Under the pieces are notes generated by a model. It was not told the DNA's origin, searched no databases, and saw only the letters and a program-made list of their open reading frames with translations. Both the position numbers and the translations under genes were made by a program. Shown piece by piece: positions 36,125 to 47,368 of a stretch of 64,000 nucleotides of DNA. Each line of letters begins with the position of its first letter. Within the stretch, counting starts at the first letter, position 1. Origin of the DNA: Skeletonema tropicum (lineage: Eukaryota > Bacillariophyta > Thalassiosirophyceae > Thalassiosirales > Thalassiosiraceae); NCBI GenBank assembly GCA_037178625.1, contig CM074141.1:2294001-2358000 (forward strand), given 5' to 3'.

Positions 36125-36674
36125 GGTTCATGTCATCTTGTGTAATGTGTATGCTCGAATTCAGAATTCTACGGGCTTGTACTATTCCTACGTAGAAATG
36201 ACTAATAGATCAAAAAGGGGTCGTAAACGACGGGTAGTATGACGAAAACGCCACTCGCGCGGGCAAAAACATTTGTTCTGGAAAATGTAGTACGGATAAT
36301 CAAATAAGGCGGGGACAATTTAATCTTTGAGTTACTATTAATACCCCCCCCCACCTAGACACCGGTTTCAGTTCTAGTGGCTCCCCCGAGGGGATTTTTA
36401 CCCCCGCTGTGAGGACCACTACAATAACAAACCTCCAACAAGATGGCATCGGACACAACACACAACACAATGGTACAATGGTAGTACTACCCTCTAACAA
36501 CACTATTGGTTGAGTTATTTTTTACATCGCTTAGTTCTAAACTGATCGGCTGCCGCCCCCCAGCATCGCCATGTGGTGCTCATTGACGTGCATTTCTATC
36601 GGAGCACGAAAACATTTAATGCATAATGATCCGCACGAAGGTGCGGGTGCGGGCAAATGATGACCATTCGGAGT

Positions 36675-36843
36675 CAAAAAGCTCTTTGAAAAGGAAGGAA
36701 AAGATGTAACGGACGATGCTCTAGATGCCGCCATCGGGCGTATTGAGACAATCACTGCAGATGCGTCTGACCCAGGTGCATGCAATCTTGTTGAATTTCT
36801 CCATGAGGGTGATACGTTTGGTTCAATGATGTCTAAGCGATAA
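36675..36843 (+). pseudogene. Short coding remnant in the Harbinger-like element
   Basis: An open plus-strand stretch reads KKLFEKEGKDVTDDALDAA...VEFLHEGDTFGSMMSKR and stop, with protein-like composition. It has no start of its own and is probably a terminal exon or remnant of the element's gene. Family unknown. Confidence 0.4.
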
Positions 36844-36968
36844 TGCAACATTTACCTAATTTCCTAAGTGATATGATATGATACGTTGAAGGAATTACAC
36901 TCTGACTCCACTCCCATCGTTACGAAAGGGATTTACATTCTTCTCCCAGACGAAAATATCAATGTCGG

Positions 36969-37355
36969 GCGATCTGTAGTGTTACCCTATCCAATATATT
37001 GCCAATTGTTGCTTCTCAGCCGCCACAGGGGTATACTACCCTGTAAAGGTGCTTAAAATGCTGCTCTCGGTGAGCTGAGTTCGAATCCGTGCTGTATCTC
37101 ATTTTTTATAAAACAAAATTGTGAGCCCCACTTCTAGCTGGGCTGGAGGGTTAACCCCAAAAAAACTCGCCTTATCCAGTTTCCTTGGGTCTTTGGCTCC
37201 ATACCACACATTCATCGCACCATGATTCGAAACTAAGATACACCCCGGATTTGAACTCAGCTCACTGAGAGGATTTCAGAACTGTGCTCACCTTTATCAT
37301 AGCACCAATATTCGCTTAGAAGCAATCTGCTGGATAAGCTAACACTACAGATCGC
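36969..37355. repeat. Nested foldback/MITE-like element
   Basis: gcgatctgtagtgtta (36,969-36,984) is exactly reversed at 37,340-37,355. The similarity continues inward to about 45 bp, and a second internal pair, cggtgagctgagttcgaatccg and cggatttgaactcagctcactg, lies at about 37,068-37,090 and 37,247-37,268. The element thus folds into a long hairpin. The internal GTTCGAATC matches the RNA polymerase III B-box consensus, suggesting a tRNA-derived part. Confidence 0.6.
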
Positions 37356-37360
37356 CGTCG

Positions 37361-38135
37361 ATGTTATCAATGTTGATCTTCCAACAGAGCCTGCAAAGAA
37401 AAAACAAAAAACTTGTGCATTCAAGGCGGGCGATGATGGGCAAGGACTACAAGTTTGTGGAATACCTCCGTTACGAAACAGATCTTGACGAAGAGACGCG
37501 CATCGACACTCAAATCTTGCACTATCTGTATGATTACCTCGAGGAAATTAAACTCGGATATCGTGATGAAAAGCAAAAAATAAACTGATGACCAATATAC
37601 AAAAGATCAAAAGTACTCTGTGTGCTTTGTGCTGAAGTATTGGAAAGTCCTCCTTCGAGCAGAGTTCCCTACCCTCCCCGACAATACAGGAATGAAGAGA
37701 ACGGGCACAAACTAAGTTTATTGTTCAGTTATATCTATATTCCTCCTAACTTACCAGTTTTGTCACGAAGAAAATATAATGAGCAAACCAGCCGTGATGA
37801 CATAGATAGCAAAATCGCGACCATGAGCAATCTACGCTGGAGTGAGTTTGCTGTGCCCGTATATGAAGAGGCCTTTGCTGCCATCAAGAAAGAAACTCAG
37901 CATATTGGCGATCTGCTTCATCGTCTCAAGGACTTTTTAGCTGGAAAGGCTTCATCTTGAGCTTGAGGAAAATAAGATCTGGATCGAAGAAGAAAGTTGT
38001 GAGGTATTCCCTTGTTGTGAGAGGCACTGTTGCGGCTTTTTCGAACGCTTTAAATCCTGTCCAGATCAGCGATGATGAATTTTATGCCGTCATAGACTCT
38101 GGAAAGAAGAGCAGCCGACCCAAGGGCAAAGGCTA
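37361..38135 (+). pseudogene. Coding remnants of the Harbinger-like element
   Basis: Several short open stretches follow one another: about 37,361-37,588 (MGKDYKFVEYLRYETDLDEE), 37,622-37,960 (LRWSEFAVPVYEEAFAAIKKE...) and about 37,977-38,135 (VRYSLVVRGTVAAF...IDSGKKSSRPKGKG, stop). They look like exons or frame fragments of one protein. No known domain was identified. Confidence 0.35.
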
Positions 38136-38747
38136 AATGGATGGGTTCGCCGGTTGTGTTGCGGCTGCTGTCTAGGTTGTTCTATGTCAAATGCTTACCC
38201 ATTTGTATCATGTGCCTTCAGAGTGGCAAGAAGGTTGTCAAGGGGAAGTCGAAAGATAAATTTGAAGCACGAGCGGAGCAGGCACATGCAAAGCAACGAG
38301 TAACAACTAAGATCATACACAACCATGCCCACTACTTACGACCTAATACTCTACTACGGCCTCTACACCGGGGGTAAAAATTACGGGGGTAGAAAAGTTG
38401 ACCCCCCCCCCTCACCACAGAAAGCTGCGCTTAATAGAAACTTGAAGATTAAATTGTCCCCGCCTAAAGGCTAACAGGCTTCTGTAATGGATTCAAAAGT
38501 GCTCAGGCGGGAATAGAACACTGCACAGCCAGACAAAAGTGGACATACATAGTATCGCGTCCGTCATCCTACTTCTGCTCACATTTGTAGGCCTCTTTTA
38601 GCTTTAAGACTGGAGACCTTCTCTCGCGGGAACGACAAGGTAGAGTGAGTCCTTAATTACCTCCACGAATATGTAGAGAAGTCATGGCATTGTTGGTAGA
38701 CAGCTGCCCCGTCATTCACGCACAATAAAATAATTTTTGCAACCATG

Positions 38748-39287
38748 ATGTCTCATGAGCGCGGCCACCGTACCAATAGCCCACCATCAAGCGGGAATAA
38801 GGCACCTCATAATAATAAAATGGATGCAACCGACGACATCAACAACAGCCAAAGAATGAAAAAGGTATCAGTCGACAGTTTGTCACAGCTCACCACGACC
38901 GACGCCACAGAAATGTCGTCGGTGGTGCCATCACGGATGGACGACCGGATGAGTTGGCAAATTGCAAATTGGGATGATATGGAAACATCTTTTGACGTCA
39001 ACAGGAAGGCTTCATGTGCAAGCCGTAGGACATCATGTAAAAGTGAAAGTAGTGCAGCAAGCCTTGGTGCAAGCAGTTTCTATCAGTCTCTAATCAATGA
39101 GTTTGAAGCAGATGAACTACTGAGAGAGATTTCAAAAGCTTCGATTGAAGCAGAACAACACATCATGGGGACCAAGCGCAAGTCGATGCAACAGTGTTTA
39201 GAGGAAGATGAAGAGGCGTTCGCAAATAGTTTAAGGTCATTAGCGCTCGAGGTAGAAAAGAATAAGGAGAAGGATGCAAATAATTAA
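38748..39287 (+). CDS. Unknown 180-aa-type protein, copy 2 (intact)
   Basis: Frame intact from MSHERGHR (a second Met lies directly before it at 38,745) to EKNKEKDANN. The C-terminal third (EFEADELLREISKASIEAEQHIMGTKRKSMQQ..., cut short here) is helical and charged, consistent with a coiled coil; the N-terminal half is low-complexity. There is no signal peptide or membrane segment. A stop lies in the otherwise conserved upstream Met frame, which fixes the start. It is a recent tandem duplicate of 32,842-33,385, separated from it by two transposons. Role unknown. Confidence 0.6.
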   Translation: MSHERGHRTNSPPSSGNKAPHNNKMDATDDINNSQRMKKVSVDSLSQLTTTDATEMSSVVPSRMDDRMSWQIANWDDMETSFDVNRKASCASRRTSCKSESSAASLGASSFYQSLINEFEADELLREISKASIEAEQHIMGTKRKSMQQCLEEDEEAFANSLRSLALEVEKNKEKDANN

Positions 39288-39604
39288 TGTAGATGTAGGA
39301 GGGAGCCTAATATAATAGCGACGTGCTAGCTGCATACATAGATAATTTTGCCGAAAGAGGCTCATCACTTGTACTTTAAATTTTGTGTTGCTTTGTACTT
39401 GAGATGAGGATAAGTCAATCTATATAGCTCGCTGAAAGAAAATATCACACAGGCACAGTCAGGCGATTTCAATGAAACAGAACTGATACCAGGCAGCATT
39501 CAGAGGGCATTGTATTGTAATACACATCATATTTTACTTTTCCGTGATGACTCTATTCAAAAATTCAACTCTCTTATCGTACACAACCAATTCTTGCACA
39601 CCTC

Positions 39605-42600
39605 TCATTGAGTTTGAGTCGAGACTAATGAAGAAGGCGTTCCCACGCCCGCTTCACCAGCACTTCCAATCGAAGTTTTTCGAGTGAAATTCTCAAGAGT
39701 TAGGCGTCTCTGGAACGGATCATAATTGGTCTTGCGGAATTCACCAGGTTTGGTTGGATTACGAAGCAAGTTTTCATTCTCCTTCACAGGAGCCAAGTTC
39801 TTGGGTTTCTCGACAGTGGGAAGCTCTGCTGAAGCAGTGTGCCTAGCATTAGTGACGCTCGACGTCAAGCTTGTATCATCTGCTGGTACAGGCGAGGCAA
39901 ACATTCCACTCATATCCGACATTGTCTTCTTTCGGCTACGTCTACCTCTTCCACCACGACGATTTGCCTGATCAACCTGCTTCTCCTGCTCTTCCATCGT
40001 TTTCTTCAAGAAGTTCTTAATCGATGCTTCAGACAAAGCCTGGCCGTGTCTCATCACCAATCCTGCAGTTTGCCTTGCGCCTCCATTCTCTTGCGCCTGT
40101 AGAGTTTCTTTGGCACGGCGAATTTGCTCCGCTTCGAAACGCTTACAAGCCTCAGTTATAGCATGGCGGAATTCCCTATGAGCTCTGTATAACTTGCGAT
40201 TCACAACAAGAGGCGTCTGTGTTTCATCTTGAATGGCCTTTTCAATGTCAGACTTGTTGTGCGTGTGTTCAGGAATTGGCATGGCTCGACGTGCATCTCG
40301 TTTGAATAGCAAATTCTTTCTCATGTCGGCTGCCTTCTTGGACGTGGGAGTTTCCTTCTCATCCATTGATATGGAGCGATTTCTACCAAGAAGCGGGGGG
40401 ATGGAATCTAAATTCGGTGGCAAAGATAGAGATAGATCAGGAGGTCTCATTTCCGACAGCAATTTGGGATCAATAGTGGGTCTTCCAACTGTAGGCGTCA
40501 CATAATCGGAAGGGCCTCGTACTGGAGATTGAGGTGGTGTCAAATCCAAATCTGGTATTTTGAACATGGTGGTTTCAGAAGCAAATCTCACCCCATCCAA
40601 ACCATCAGAGGACATATTCAACAGTGGAGGCGAATTTTGTTCAATGTCATCGAAACGTGGCCCAATATGATTTGGTGTTGCTGGTGCAGAGTTACTTCCC
40701 TGACGGAGAAAGCCTACTTTCTTTGGACTTCCAGCAAGAAGGGCAGCTTCGAGGTCAATGGACGCTGAGCGTTCGATATCTCTGTCGAACGAATTGCATT
40801 GATCCAGTTGGGGACCTACAAATGAAACTTCGTTTGCCTCTTCTTCCATTTCAAACTCAATCTCTGGAACGGGAGAGAGCAGATCCTGCGTATCCAGTTC
40901 CATTTCCTTATCCAAAGTAATAGATTTTCTCAAGTTTGACTTTTCTCGATTTTGTCCCTTCATCAGAAGAACAAAGTCTTCATACGTGATAAGAGCCGTC
41001 TTGCAATCTACATCCTTCATTGATTCCGCCCAACAATTTAACATGTCGTCTTCGGTGTCAAACGCTTCATCACCCAAGAGATCCATGACATTATCATATG
41101 TAATGTAGCCCTTGTGCTCTTGGTCAAGACGTTCAAAGGCAAGACGAAGATTTCTCTCGTCTACTTGGCACTGCGAAAGACCAGCCGCAATGAAATCATG
41201 CCTGTGAAAAGCGACAAGAAATGCATGTTAGTTAGAGTATCATAGATTTGATCACAAAAAGAATCAGACCAAAGCAAAAAAAGGAAAAACAGTCCAAACT
41301 TCTCACCAATGAATAGTAGCCTCACCCTTGCGCACTCGAAGTGCATTAAAGATGTCCTCAACTTCTTCTTCCGACAACCCTCCCAAGGATCCTGTCGAAG
41401 CATTCCCAATCAGCACCTTCTTCATGGTGCTAAGAGAAATCTCTCCCGTCCCATCCACATCATAGAGTTCAAACTCTTTCCGCAACCCCTCAATTTGTTC
41501 GGGCAACAAAGTGAAGCTTAGAACTTCACATAACAATTTCCTCATGTCGGAATACTCCTTAAATCCAACCAATGCCTTGACCACAGCTGGATTAAGACGC
41601 GTTTCCGTCCCATTATTCTCTCTATTCTTCCACATCTTGATCCACTTCAAATTGGAACATTGCTGCGCGGTAGGCCTATCCATTGGATCCAGTACCAACA
41701 AACTCTTGATAAACTCCTTTGCCTCCTTACTCACAGTCTCCCAAATATCCTCCGGTTCAAACGCAAACTCCCCCTTCAATATATTATCCCTCACCTCCAT
41801 CAGCGTTTCTGGTCCCCCACACCCCCCAAACGGAGGCTCCCCCGACAACAACAGGTACGTAATCACCCCCACGGCCCAAACATCACACCGTTCATCATAA
41901 CTCCCCCGTATAACCTCAGGTGCCACCGTATAGGGTGTACCCACCGCCTCATGATGGACCTCCCCAAACGTAAAATGCTTACTCAATCCAAAATCAATCA
42001 TTTTCAATTCACTCTTGGCATCTACATCACTAAACAAAAAGTTCTCCAACTTTAAATCTCGATGAATAATCCCCTTGTTGTGAATGTACCGTACCGAACT
42101 TAACATCTGCTTGACCAATTTGGCGCATTGGGCCTCGGTGTAGTGATAGTCGGGTTGTTCGTCGAGTCGATCGAAGAGCTCTCCGCCGAGGCATATTTCT
42201 TGGACGAGGTATATTTCGGAGTGGGATTCGTATACTTCTTCGAGACGGACAATGTTTGGATGGTCCTATATATATATGAAGTGTGTTGATTGAGGTAAAA
42301 GAAACAGTAAACAAATGAATGATGTGTTTTCAGTATACGTTTTTCACTTCAGAAAAAGACACGTGATTTTCATTCAGAAATCATCATCTCTTGACTTCAC
42401 AACATTCCTTTCTGTACTCACCAACTGACACATGATATAAATCTCCTCCTTCAACTGCTTCAACCCCTCCTCACTATCAATCAATGCCAAATCCAAACAT
42501 TTCACTGCATACTTGACGCCCGTCTTTTTATGCTTGACCAATCGAACAATGCCACTAATCCCACTCCCCAACACCGGCCCATCATGCACCCCCTCATATA

Positions 42601-43246
42601 CCTCCTCGATGGGTTTGCCCAGTGGTACCTCGATACGGACCAAGTTGGGATTTTTCAAGTCTCCGGAAATGATTTCGTGAAGACCCACGCGGGAGTCGGA
42701 GTGGTCGAGTTGACGTGACTTGCGGCGGCGGTGGGAGGTGGAGAGATCGATGGAGTGGATGGATCGGTTGTTATTGTTACTGTTGTTGGCTGCGGGACTA
42801 AGGTGATGATTATTAGTAGTCTTGGCTCGATGATGATGATTGTTGGCGGATGATGATTGAGAGGACCCACCATCATCGGAATGGTTACTGTTGCTATAAG
42901 TACTGTTGAAACTGGATCCCAACGAGGCATTATCTGAATCCTTTCTTGGTTGCTCCATGTTGCTGGTTCTGGCTGCACCGTTCTTAGTATTAGTGTTGTT
43001 GTTGTTGTTGATAGGTGCCGTCTCTTGTTTTGGATTGGCAGGCGAAGAGCTGACAGAAGCGGCGGTGGATTCCGTCCCCACTGGACTTGTCGCCAAGCCA
43101 TTACCGCTACTACGCGGACCGTTTCTTTTGTTATTATTATTTGGATCAACGGCGTGTTCTTCTGCAGCCGCATTATTTGACGATTGTGGAGGCGACGACG
43201 TTGCCACCGCTGCCTCTGTTGATGGGCTACTTTGACAGGATCCCAT
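39605..43246 (-). CDS. Calcium-dependent protein kinase-like, three exons, long C-terminal extension
   Basis: Exons 43,246-42,422, 42,265-41,307 and 41,201-39,605 join in frame (phases 0 and 2) to 1,126 residues. MGSCQSS at the start fits N-myristoylation with a palmitoylatable Cys, so membrane attachment is likely. About 190 low-complexity residues precede a Ser/Thr kinase domain: glycine loop LGSGISGIV, Lys in YAVKCLDL, HRDLKLEN, DFGLS and VAPEV. EF-hand region: one canonical loop (DVDGTGEISLST), then degenerate loops (LDQEHKGYITYD and KDVDCKTALITYED), so calcium binding may be reduced. A Ser/Pro-rich tail of about 420 residues with basic patches (RRGGRGRRSRKK) exceeds the usual CDPK length. 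It is divergent from the hydroxylase gene, sharing a 462-bp spacer. Confidence 0.9.
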
Positions 43247-43708
43247 CTTTGTTATGTATTTCTTTTATTCTCGTATTGAATGAAGCGAGTTCGCTGTGAG
43301 TCGGGTAGTGAGTGCTCTGCAGTTTTCATGCTCTATCGTACAAATCCGAGCCAAGACACTGGGGCTGATGGATCCGGCTGCCTGATGGATCTTTGGGAAG
43401 CGAACTCTGTGTGTCCGTCTTTTGCCAGCTGCGAGAAGAAAGGCGAAGGAGCTATCAATTTAGGATTCAGTACAGAAGCCCTTTACGGTAAAGTTCGAAT
43501 GCGTCTGGCACTCAATCAAGTCATGCATTGTCGCACCACTTTTTTTTGATTTTGTTCGGATTTGTTCTGTCAAAAAAAATTCGGCAATGACACCGTCCGT
43601 CAGATCGATCATCATGAGCATCATAACATGCCGCTGAACTCTCAGTCGATGGATCGAGCCTCCTCGATGAAACATAAATAACAAATATATAGCATCTCTG
43701 TCATCATC
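43247..43708. promoter_or_regulatory. Shared spacer of divergent kinase and hydroxylase genes
   Basis: 462 bp between two start codons, so both promoters must lie here or in the 5' exons. An open stretch in it (43,280-43,549) has no supporting domain. No regulatory motif is claimed. Confidence 0.4.
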
Positions 43709-45724
43709 ATGATGAACAAAACAACAGCATTCCTACGCCGCCCCATCCTCTCTCGTGCAGCGTCGTTCACTCAGAAAACAAGCAAGCGGTGTTCTCTCTT
43801 GACATGTCATCCTTCTTCTCCTCGTCCGAACAGCTGTCACTTCTTTTCAACCAGTCCCGACTATGTCAATGCCACCCATGACACTTCTGTTTGGAAGGAT
43901 CCGCAGCAATATTATTTGAATGGAGGCAATCATCATCATCACACCAACACTAGCAATGGCAGTGCTGGACACTACTTGGTCATTAAAAACTTGGCTGGAC
44001 AAGAATTTGCTCATCTCGACAACAATTCTCATCATGGTGTCAACAACATCAATAACAATAGCCCTCTGGAAGAACCACGAACATCAGTCTTGATGGAATT
44101 GACTGATCGTGTTGGAGCGTTGCATGATGTTCTCAAGTATTAGTAAGTAAATCGTCTCTTGTGTGTCTTGTTGAAAAGACTGCTGAAAAATTCTGACTTG
44201 ACGCTCACTGACTCAAATATAACTTCTTCTCATATATCACCAGCTGGAAATACAATGTCAACATTACCAGAATCGAATCACGTCCCGTCACCACCAACGA
44301 TGGCCAACCGAAATTTGACTTCTTCATTGACTTTCACGGTAAAATCGGTCAACCCAACATCAATGCCCTCCTCCACTCCCTCCAACGTCTCACCACCAAA
44401 CTACTAGTCCTAGATGAGAAGGAAGTTCATTGGTTTCCACGACACATTTCCGAATTGGACAAGATTGCCAATCGAACCCTTAGATGCAGGGACAGACTTG
44501 GAGGCGGATCATCCTGGATTTCATGATGTTGAATATCGAAAACGACGGGCCAAGTTGGCACAGAATGCATTGAATCATCGGACGTTATCGGATAGTATTC
44601 CAAGAACAGAGTATACAGTGGAAGAGGTGGAGACTTGGGGGTTGGTTTGGGATACGGTGGAGGGGTTGTGGGACAAGTATGCTTGTAAGGAGTACAAGGT
44701 GAGTCATCTATCTATTGCTAGAGAAGACTATCTCTTGCAAGAGCAAGAACAAGAAGAAAAAGACTTCTTGTCAAGTAGTACATTACTCACTCATACTCAC
44801 TAATTACCAACAACATTTTCAATCAATATACAACACAAACAAAAAAAGACATCACTCAACCTACTCAAAAAACACTGCAACTACAACCGAAACACAATTC
44901 CACAAATATCCGAAATCTCATCATTTCTACAACTACAAACCAACTTTCGTCTACGTCCCGTGGCAGGATTGATTTCCTCACGTGATTTCTTGAATGGGTT
45001 GGCATTCCGGACGTTCTTTTGTACGCAGTATATTCGGCATTCGAGTCGGCCTTTGTATACGCCTGAACCGGACATTTGGTAAGAGACTTTGGACTTGGAT
45101 GTAGTATTCTTGTTCTTGTTCTAGTTGCGTAAGATACGACCCAACTCAAACTCACTCTTTCACTCAATCAATACAATTTCTCTCTCCAGCCATGAACTAC
45201 TTGGACACGTACCAATGTTCGTCGATCGAGACTTTTGCGACTTCTCCCAAGAAATCGGCCTAGCCAGTCTAGGCGCAAGTGACGAAGACATCCTCAAACT
45301 AGCACGGTGCTATTGGCACTCGGTCGAATTCGGCCTATGCCGAGGCGAGGATGGGACAACCCACAAGGCCTATGGTGCTGGATTACTCTCCTCATTTGGT
45401 GAATTGGAGTATTCTTGTAAGGACCGTAGTGACGATGAGCCATATGGAGTAGGTGAGGATGGCATGCCATTACGTCCGATAATCAAACCATGGGATCCTG
45501 CCGTGGCGGCTGCACAAGACTTTCCAATTACCACCTATCAACCTGTGTACTTTTTAGCGGAGAGTTTGCAAGATGCCAAATTGAAAATGAGAAAGTATTG
45601 TGAGGATTTGCCCCGTCCATTCTTTGCATTGTATAATGCTCAGACTGAGACGGTGCATATTGATCGTCCGGTTCGTAGGGCAAGGGGTATTCCAGAAGAA
45701 GGAGAAGAAGGAGATTCTGAATAG
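43709..45724 (+). CDS. Aromatic amino acid hydroxylase (phenylalanine hydroxylase-like), one frame break
   Basis: Exons 43,709-44,142, 44,244-44,698, 44,849-45,078 and 45,190-45,724; all introns are GT-AG. The enzyme family hydroxylates Phe, Tyr or Trp with pterin, O2 and iron. Seen: an Arg/Ser-rich presequence (possible organelle targeting), an ACT-like regulatory segment ([20 protein letters not shown]), then the catalytic domain with [36 protein letters not shown] (two iron His), HSVEFGLC (iron Glu) and [15 protein letters not shown]. Length is about 550 residues against about 450 for typical animal enzymes, because of the N-terminus. One extra base in acccttaga (about 44,479) breaks exon 2; removing one base restores the family sequence. 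Substrate cannot be assigned, though Phe is most likely in algae. Confidence 0.85.
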
Positions 45725-46087
45725 AGAGAGTGAGGTTAGAGTGTTTCTTGTTCTTGCTCTTGTTTTTCTGGAGTGGTAGTGAGGGGGGTTTGTTCTAATT
45801 TTGTTAGAGTTGTTTTTGTAGAAGTAAATGATATTGATATTCTGTTCCATCTATTATTACACACAACAGTGAGAATCTATCTGTATAAGATTGTTGTTGG
45901 GTTGATGTTGATGTGTTTTTGTTGTTGTTATTTGTGGAGAAACATCTTTTCCCTCATCCCCTCTTCAGAGAGCAAGCACTTTCACATTCTCCCCCAATAG
46001 TGTTGCTGCCTCTTCTTTTTTCATTGCCTCCTCTACCACAACACATCATCATAATATACATAATCCTTATATATGAATATATGCACA
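45725..46087. other. Convergent 3' spacer
   Basis: About 360 bp between the converging hydroxylase and VPS2 genes. T-rich; no gene seen. Confidence 0.4.
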
Positions 46088-46762
46088 CTATAACGCATCC
46101 AACCTCGCCCTCAAATCCGGCAACGCATCCATAAGCGCCGCCTCCTCCTCCGAAATCTTGCCCTTCTTTGGCGGAGCCTTATTCGGAGCATCCAATCCCA
46201 CCATCTTACTATCCAACTCGACACCCAACTCGGCCAACACTTGAGCCGTCACCTCATTCGCCTCCTCTTCCACATCACTCTCATCAAACGCATCAGCCAA
46301 TGCATCATTCATCAATTCCTCCTTCATGGCCGCCGTTTCATTCTCCCGTTGGAATTGCATGAGAGTCTGATTCATCTTCTTGGCATCCATAACCTTATTG
46401 GCATTCCCGAGTGCGTTTGTCACTGCCCCCACGGCAGATATGGCCGATGCCTGGGTCGCCATGGCCGAAGCCTGCATCCCCACACTATTCAATTGAGCCT
46501 TGGTCTCGAACAGCTTTTCCTTTTGTTTCCGTATCGTTACCAATTGCTTCGCTTGAGATTTGAGTCCCTTGTCGGTGGCGGGATTAACTCCCGCCTTCCG
46601 GGCACGTTGTTTGATTTGTTGCAATAAGAGCTTTTCTTGTCGGTCGAGATCACGAATATCACGATCGATTTGACGTTGGTTCGTCCGAACTTCCTTTTTG
46701 GTTTCCTTGGAGGCGGCTTTGGCTGCCTCTCTTGGCGTGGGCTTTTTGCTGAAGAATCCCAT
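46088..46762 (-). CDS. VPS2: ESCRT-III subunit VPS2/CHMP2
   Basis: Single exon, 224 residues, near the usual length. ESCRT-III subunits polymerise on membranes for multivesicular-body formation, cytokinesis and repair, and are removed by VPS4. Seen: start MGFFSKKPTPREAAK followed by a basic first helix (QRQIDRDIRDLDRQEKLL), a long helical hairpin (KQRARKAG...KAQLNSVGMQ, shortened here), an acidic region (DESDVEEEANEV) and a C-terminal DLRARLDAL that fits an MIM1 motif for VPS4 binding. CHMP2-type is preferred over other SNF7 members because of the N-terminal pattern; 2A and 2B types were not separated. Divergent from ABCE1. Confidence 0.88.
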   Translation of the reverse strand: MGFFSKKPTPREAAKAASKETKKEVRTNQRQIDRDIRDLDRQEKLLLQQIKQRARKAGVNPATDKGLKSQAKQLVTIRKQKEKLFETKAQLNSVGMQASAMATQASAISAVGAVTNALGNANKVMDAKKMNQTLMQFQRENETAAMKEELMNDALADAFDESDVEEEANEVTAQVLAELGVELDSKMVGLDAPNKAPPKKGKISEEEAALMDALPDLRARLDAL

Positions 46763-47368
46763 TATTGGTTGATGTTGGTGGTTAGTTTAGAGTTGTTTGG
46801 TTGGTTGGTCTTGCTGTTTGCAGTAGTTGCTGTAGATTAATAATAATGTCAACACCATAAAAGTAGCGGAGACGTGGATAAATTATTAAAGTACGATCAA
46901 ATCAATACATATAAGTATATAAATACTTAGCAACAAAGCAAGCAAAGCAACAGATCTCAACGCAAGAAGCAAAGCAAGAAGCAAGAAGCAAAAAAAAAAG
47001 AAGCAAGAGCAAATTTTTTGGCTTGGCAGCTTGCTTTGGCGAAGTGAGGAAGTTGTTCGTAGGCTAAAAGTTCCTATAAGATACTTGAAGGTTTGACAAT
47101 AAGTTATTGTAAGCTCTGTGAAACTTCGTTGTCTGTCTGCTGTCGTCACTCTCCTCCTTTTTCTTCTTTCTCGATTTTTGACCTCTCGATTTCATCATCA
47201 TCAACACTGCCTCCACTTGCAACTTCTTGCAATTCATCTCAAGAACAACGCCTTCAGCACTGTTTGGCCGGCGGTAATACTCGATAGATTACTCTGCTAT
47301 AATAAGAGGTGGGCAGCCAATAACAGTGCAATATCCTACTGATACAATAGTATCACTCAGACACCATC
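46763..47368. promoter_or_regulatory. Shared spacer of divergent VPS2 and ABCE1
   Basis: About 600 bp between start codons, with an aagcaa-rich tract (46,930-47,010) and no gene. Confidence 0.4.

Larger units (their letters stand above)
33439..36290. mobile_element. Tc1/mariner-like (IS630 superfamily) transposon with 124-bp inverted ends
   Basis: The ends read CTACATTTTCCAG... and ...CTGGAAAATGTAG and are flanked by TA on each side (33,437-33,438 and 36,291-36,292), the target typical of Tc1/mariner. The inverted repeats cover about 33,439-33,562 and 36,167-36,290 with a few mismatches. The 2,852-bp element holds a decayed DDE transposase on the plus strand and a second decayed gene on the minus strand, arranged tail to tail. 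It lies at the end of copy 1 of the 180-residue gene. Confidence 0.85.
36308..38464. mobile_element. PIF/Harbinger-like element with 20-bp perfect inverted ends
   Basis: GGCGGGGACAATTTAATCTT at 36,308-36,327 is repeated exactly in reverse complement at 38,445-38,464. The flanks are TAA on both sides (36,305-36,307 and 38,465-38,467), as for PIF/Harbinger elements (3-bp TWA). Subterminal G/C runs (ggggatttttaccccc and cgggggtaaaaattac) form a second inverted pair. The interior has short coding remnants and a nested foldback element; no catalytic core was recognised, so the superfamily rests on the ends only. Confidence 0.7.

Noticed and set aside
37030..37100. Complete tRNA gene
   Set aside because: A B-box match is present but no acceptor stem, anticodon arm or A box could be paired; treated as part of a foldback element.
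43280..43549. 89-codon open frame between kinase and hydroxylase
   Set aside because: No domain, overlaps the shared promoter spacer, composition not clearly coding.
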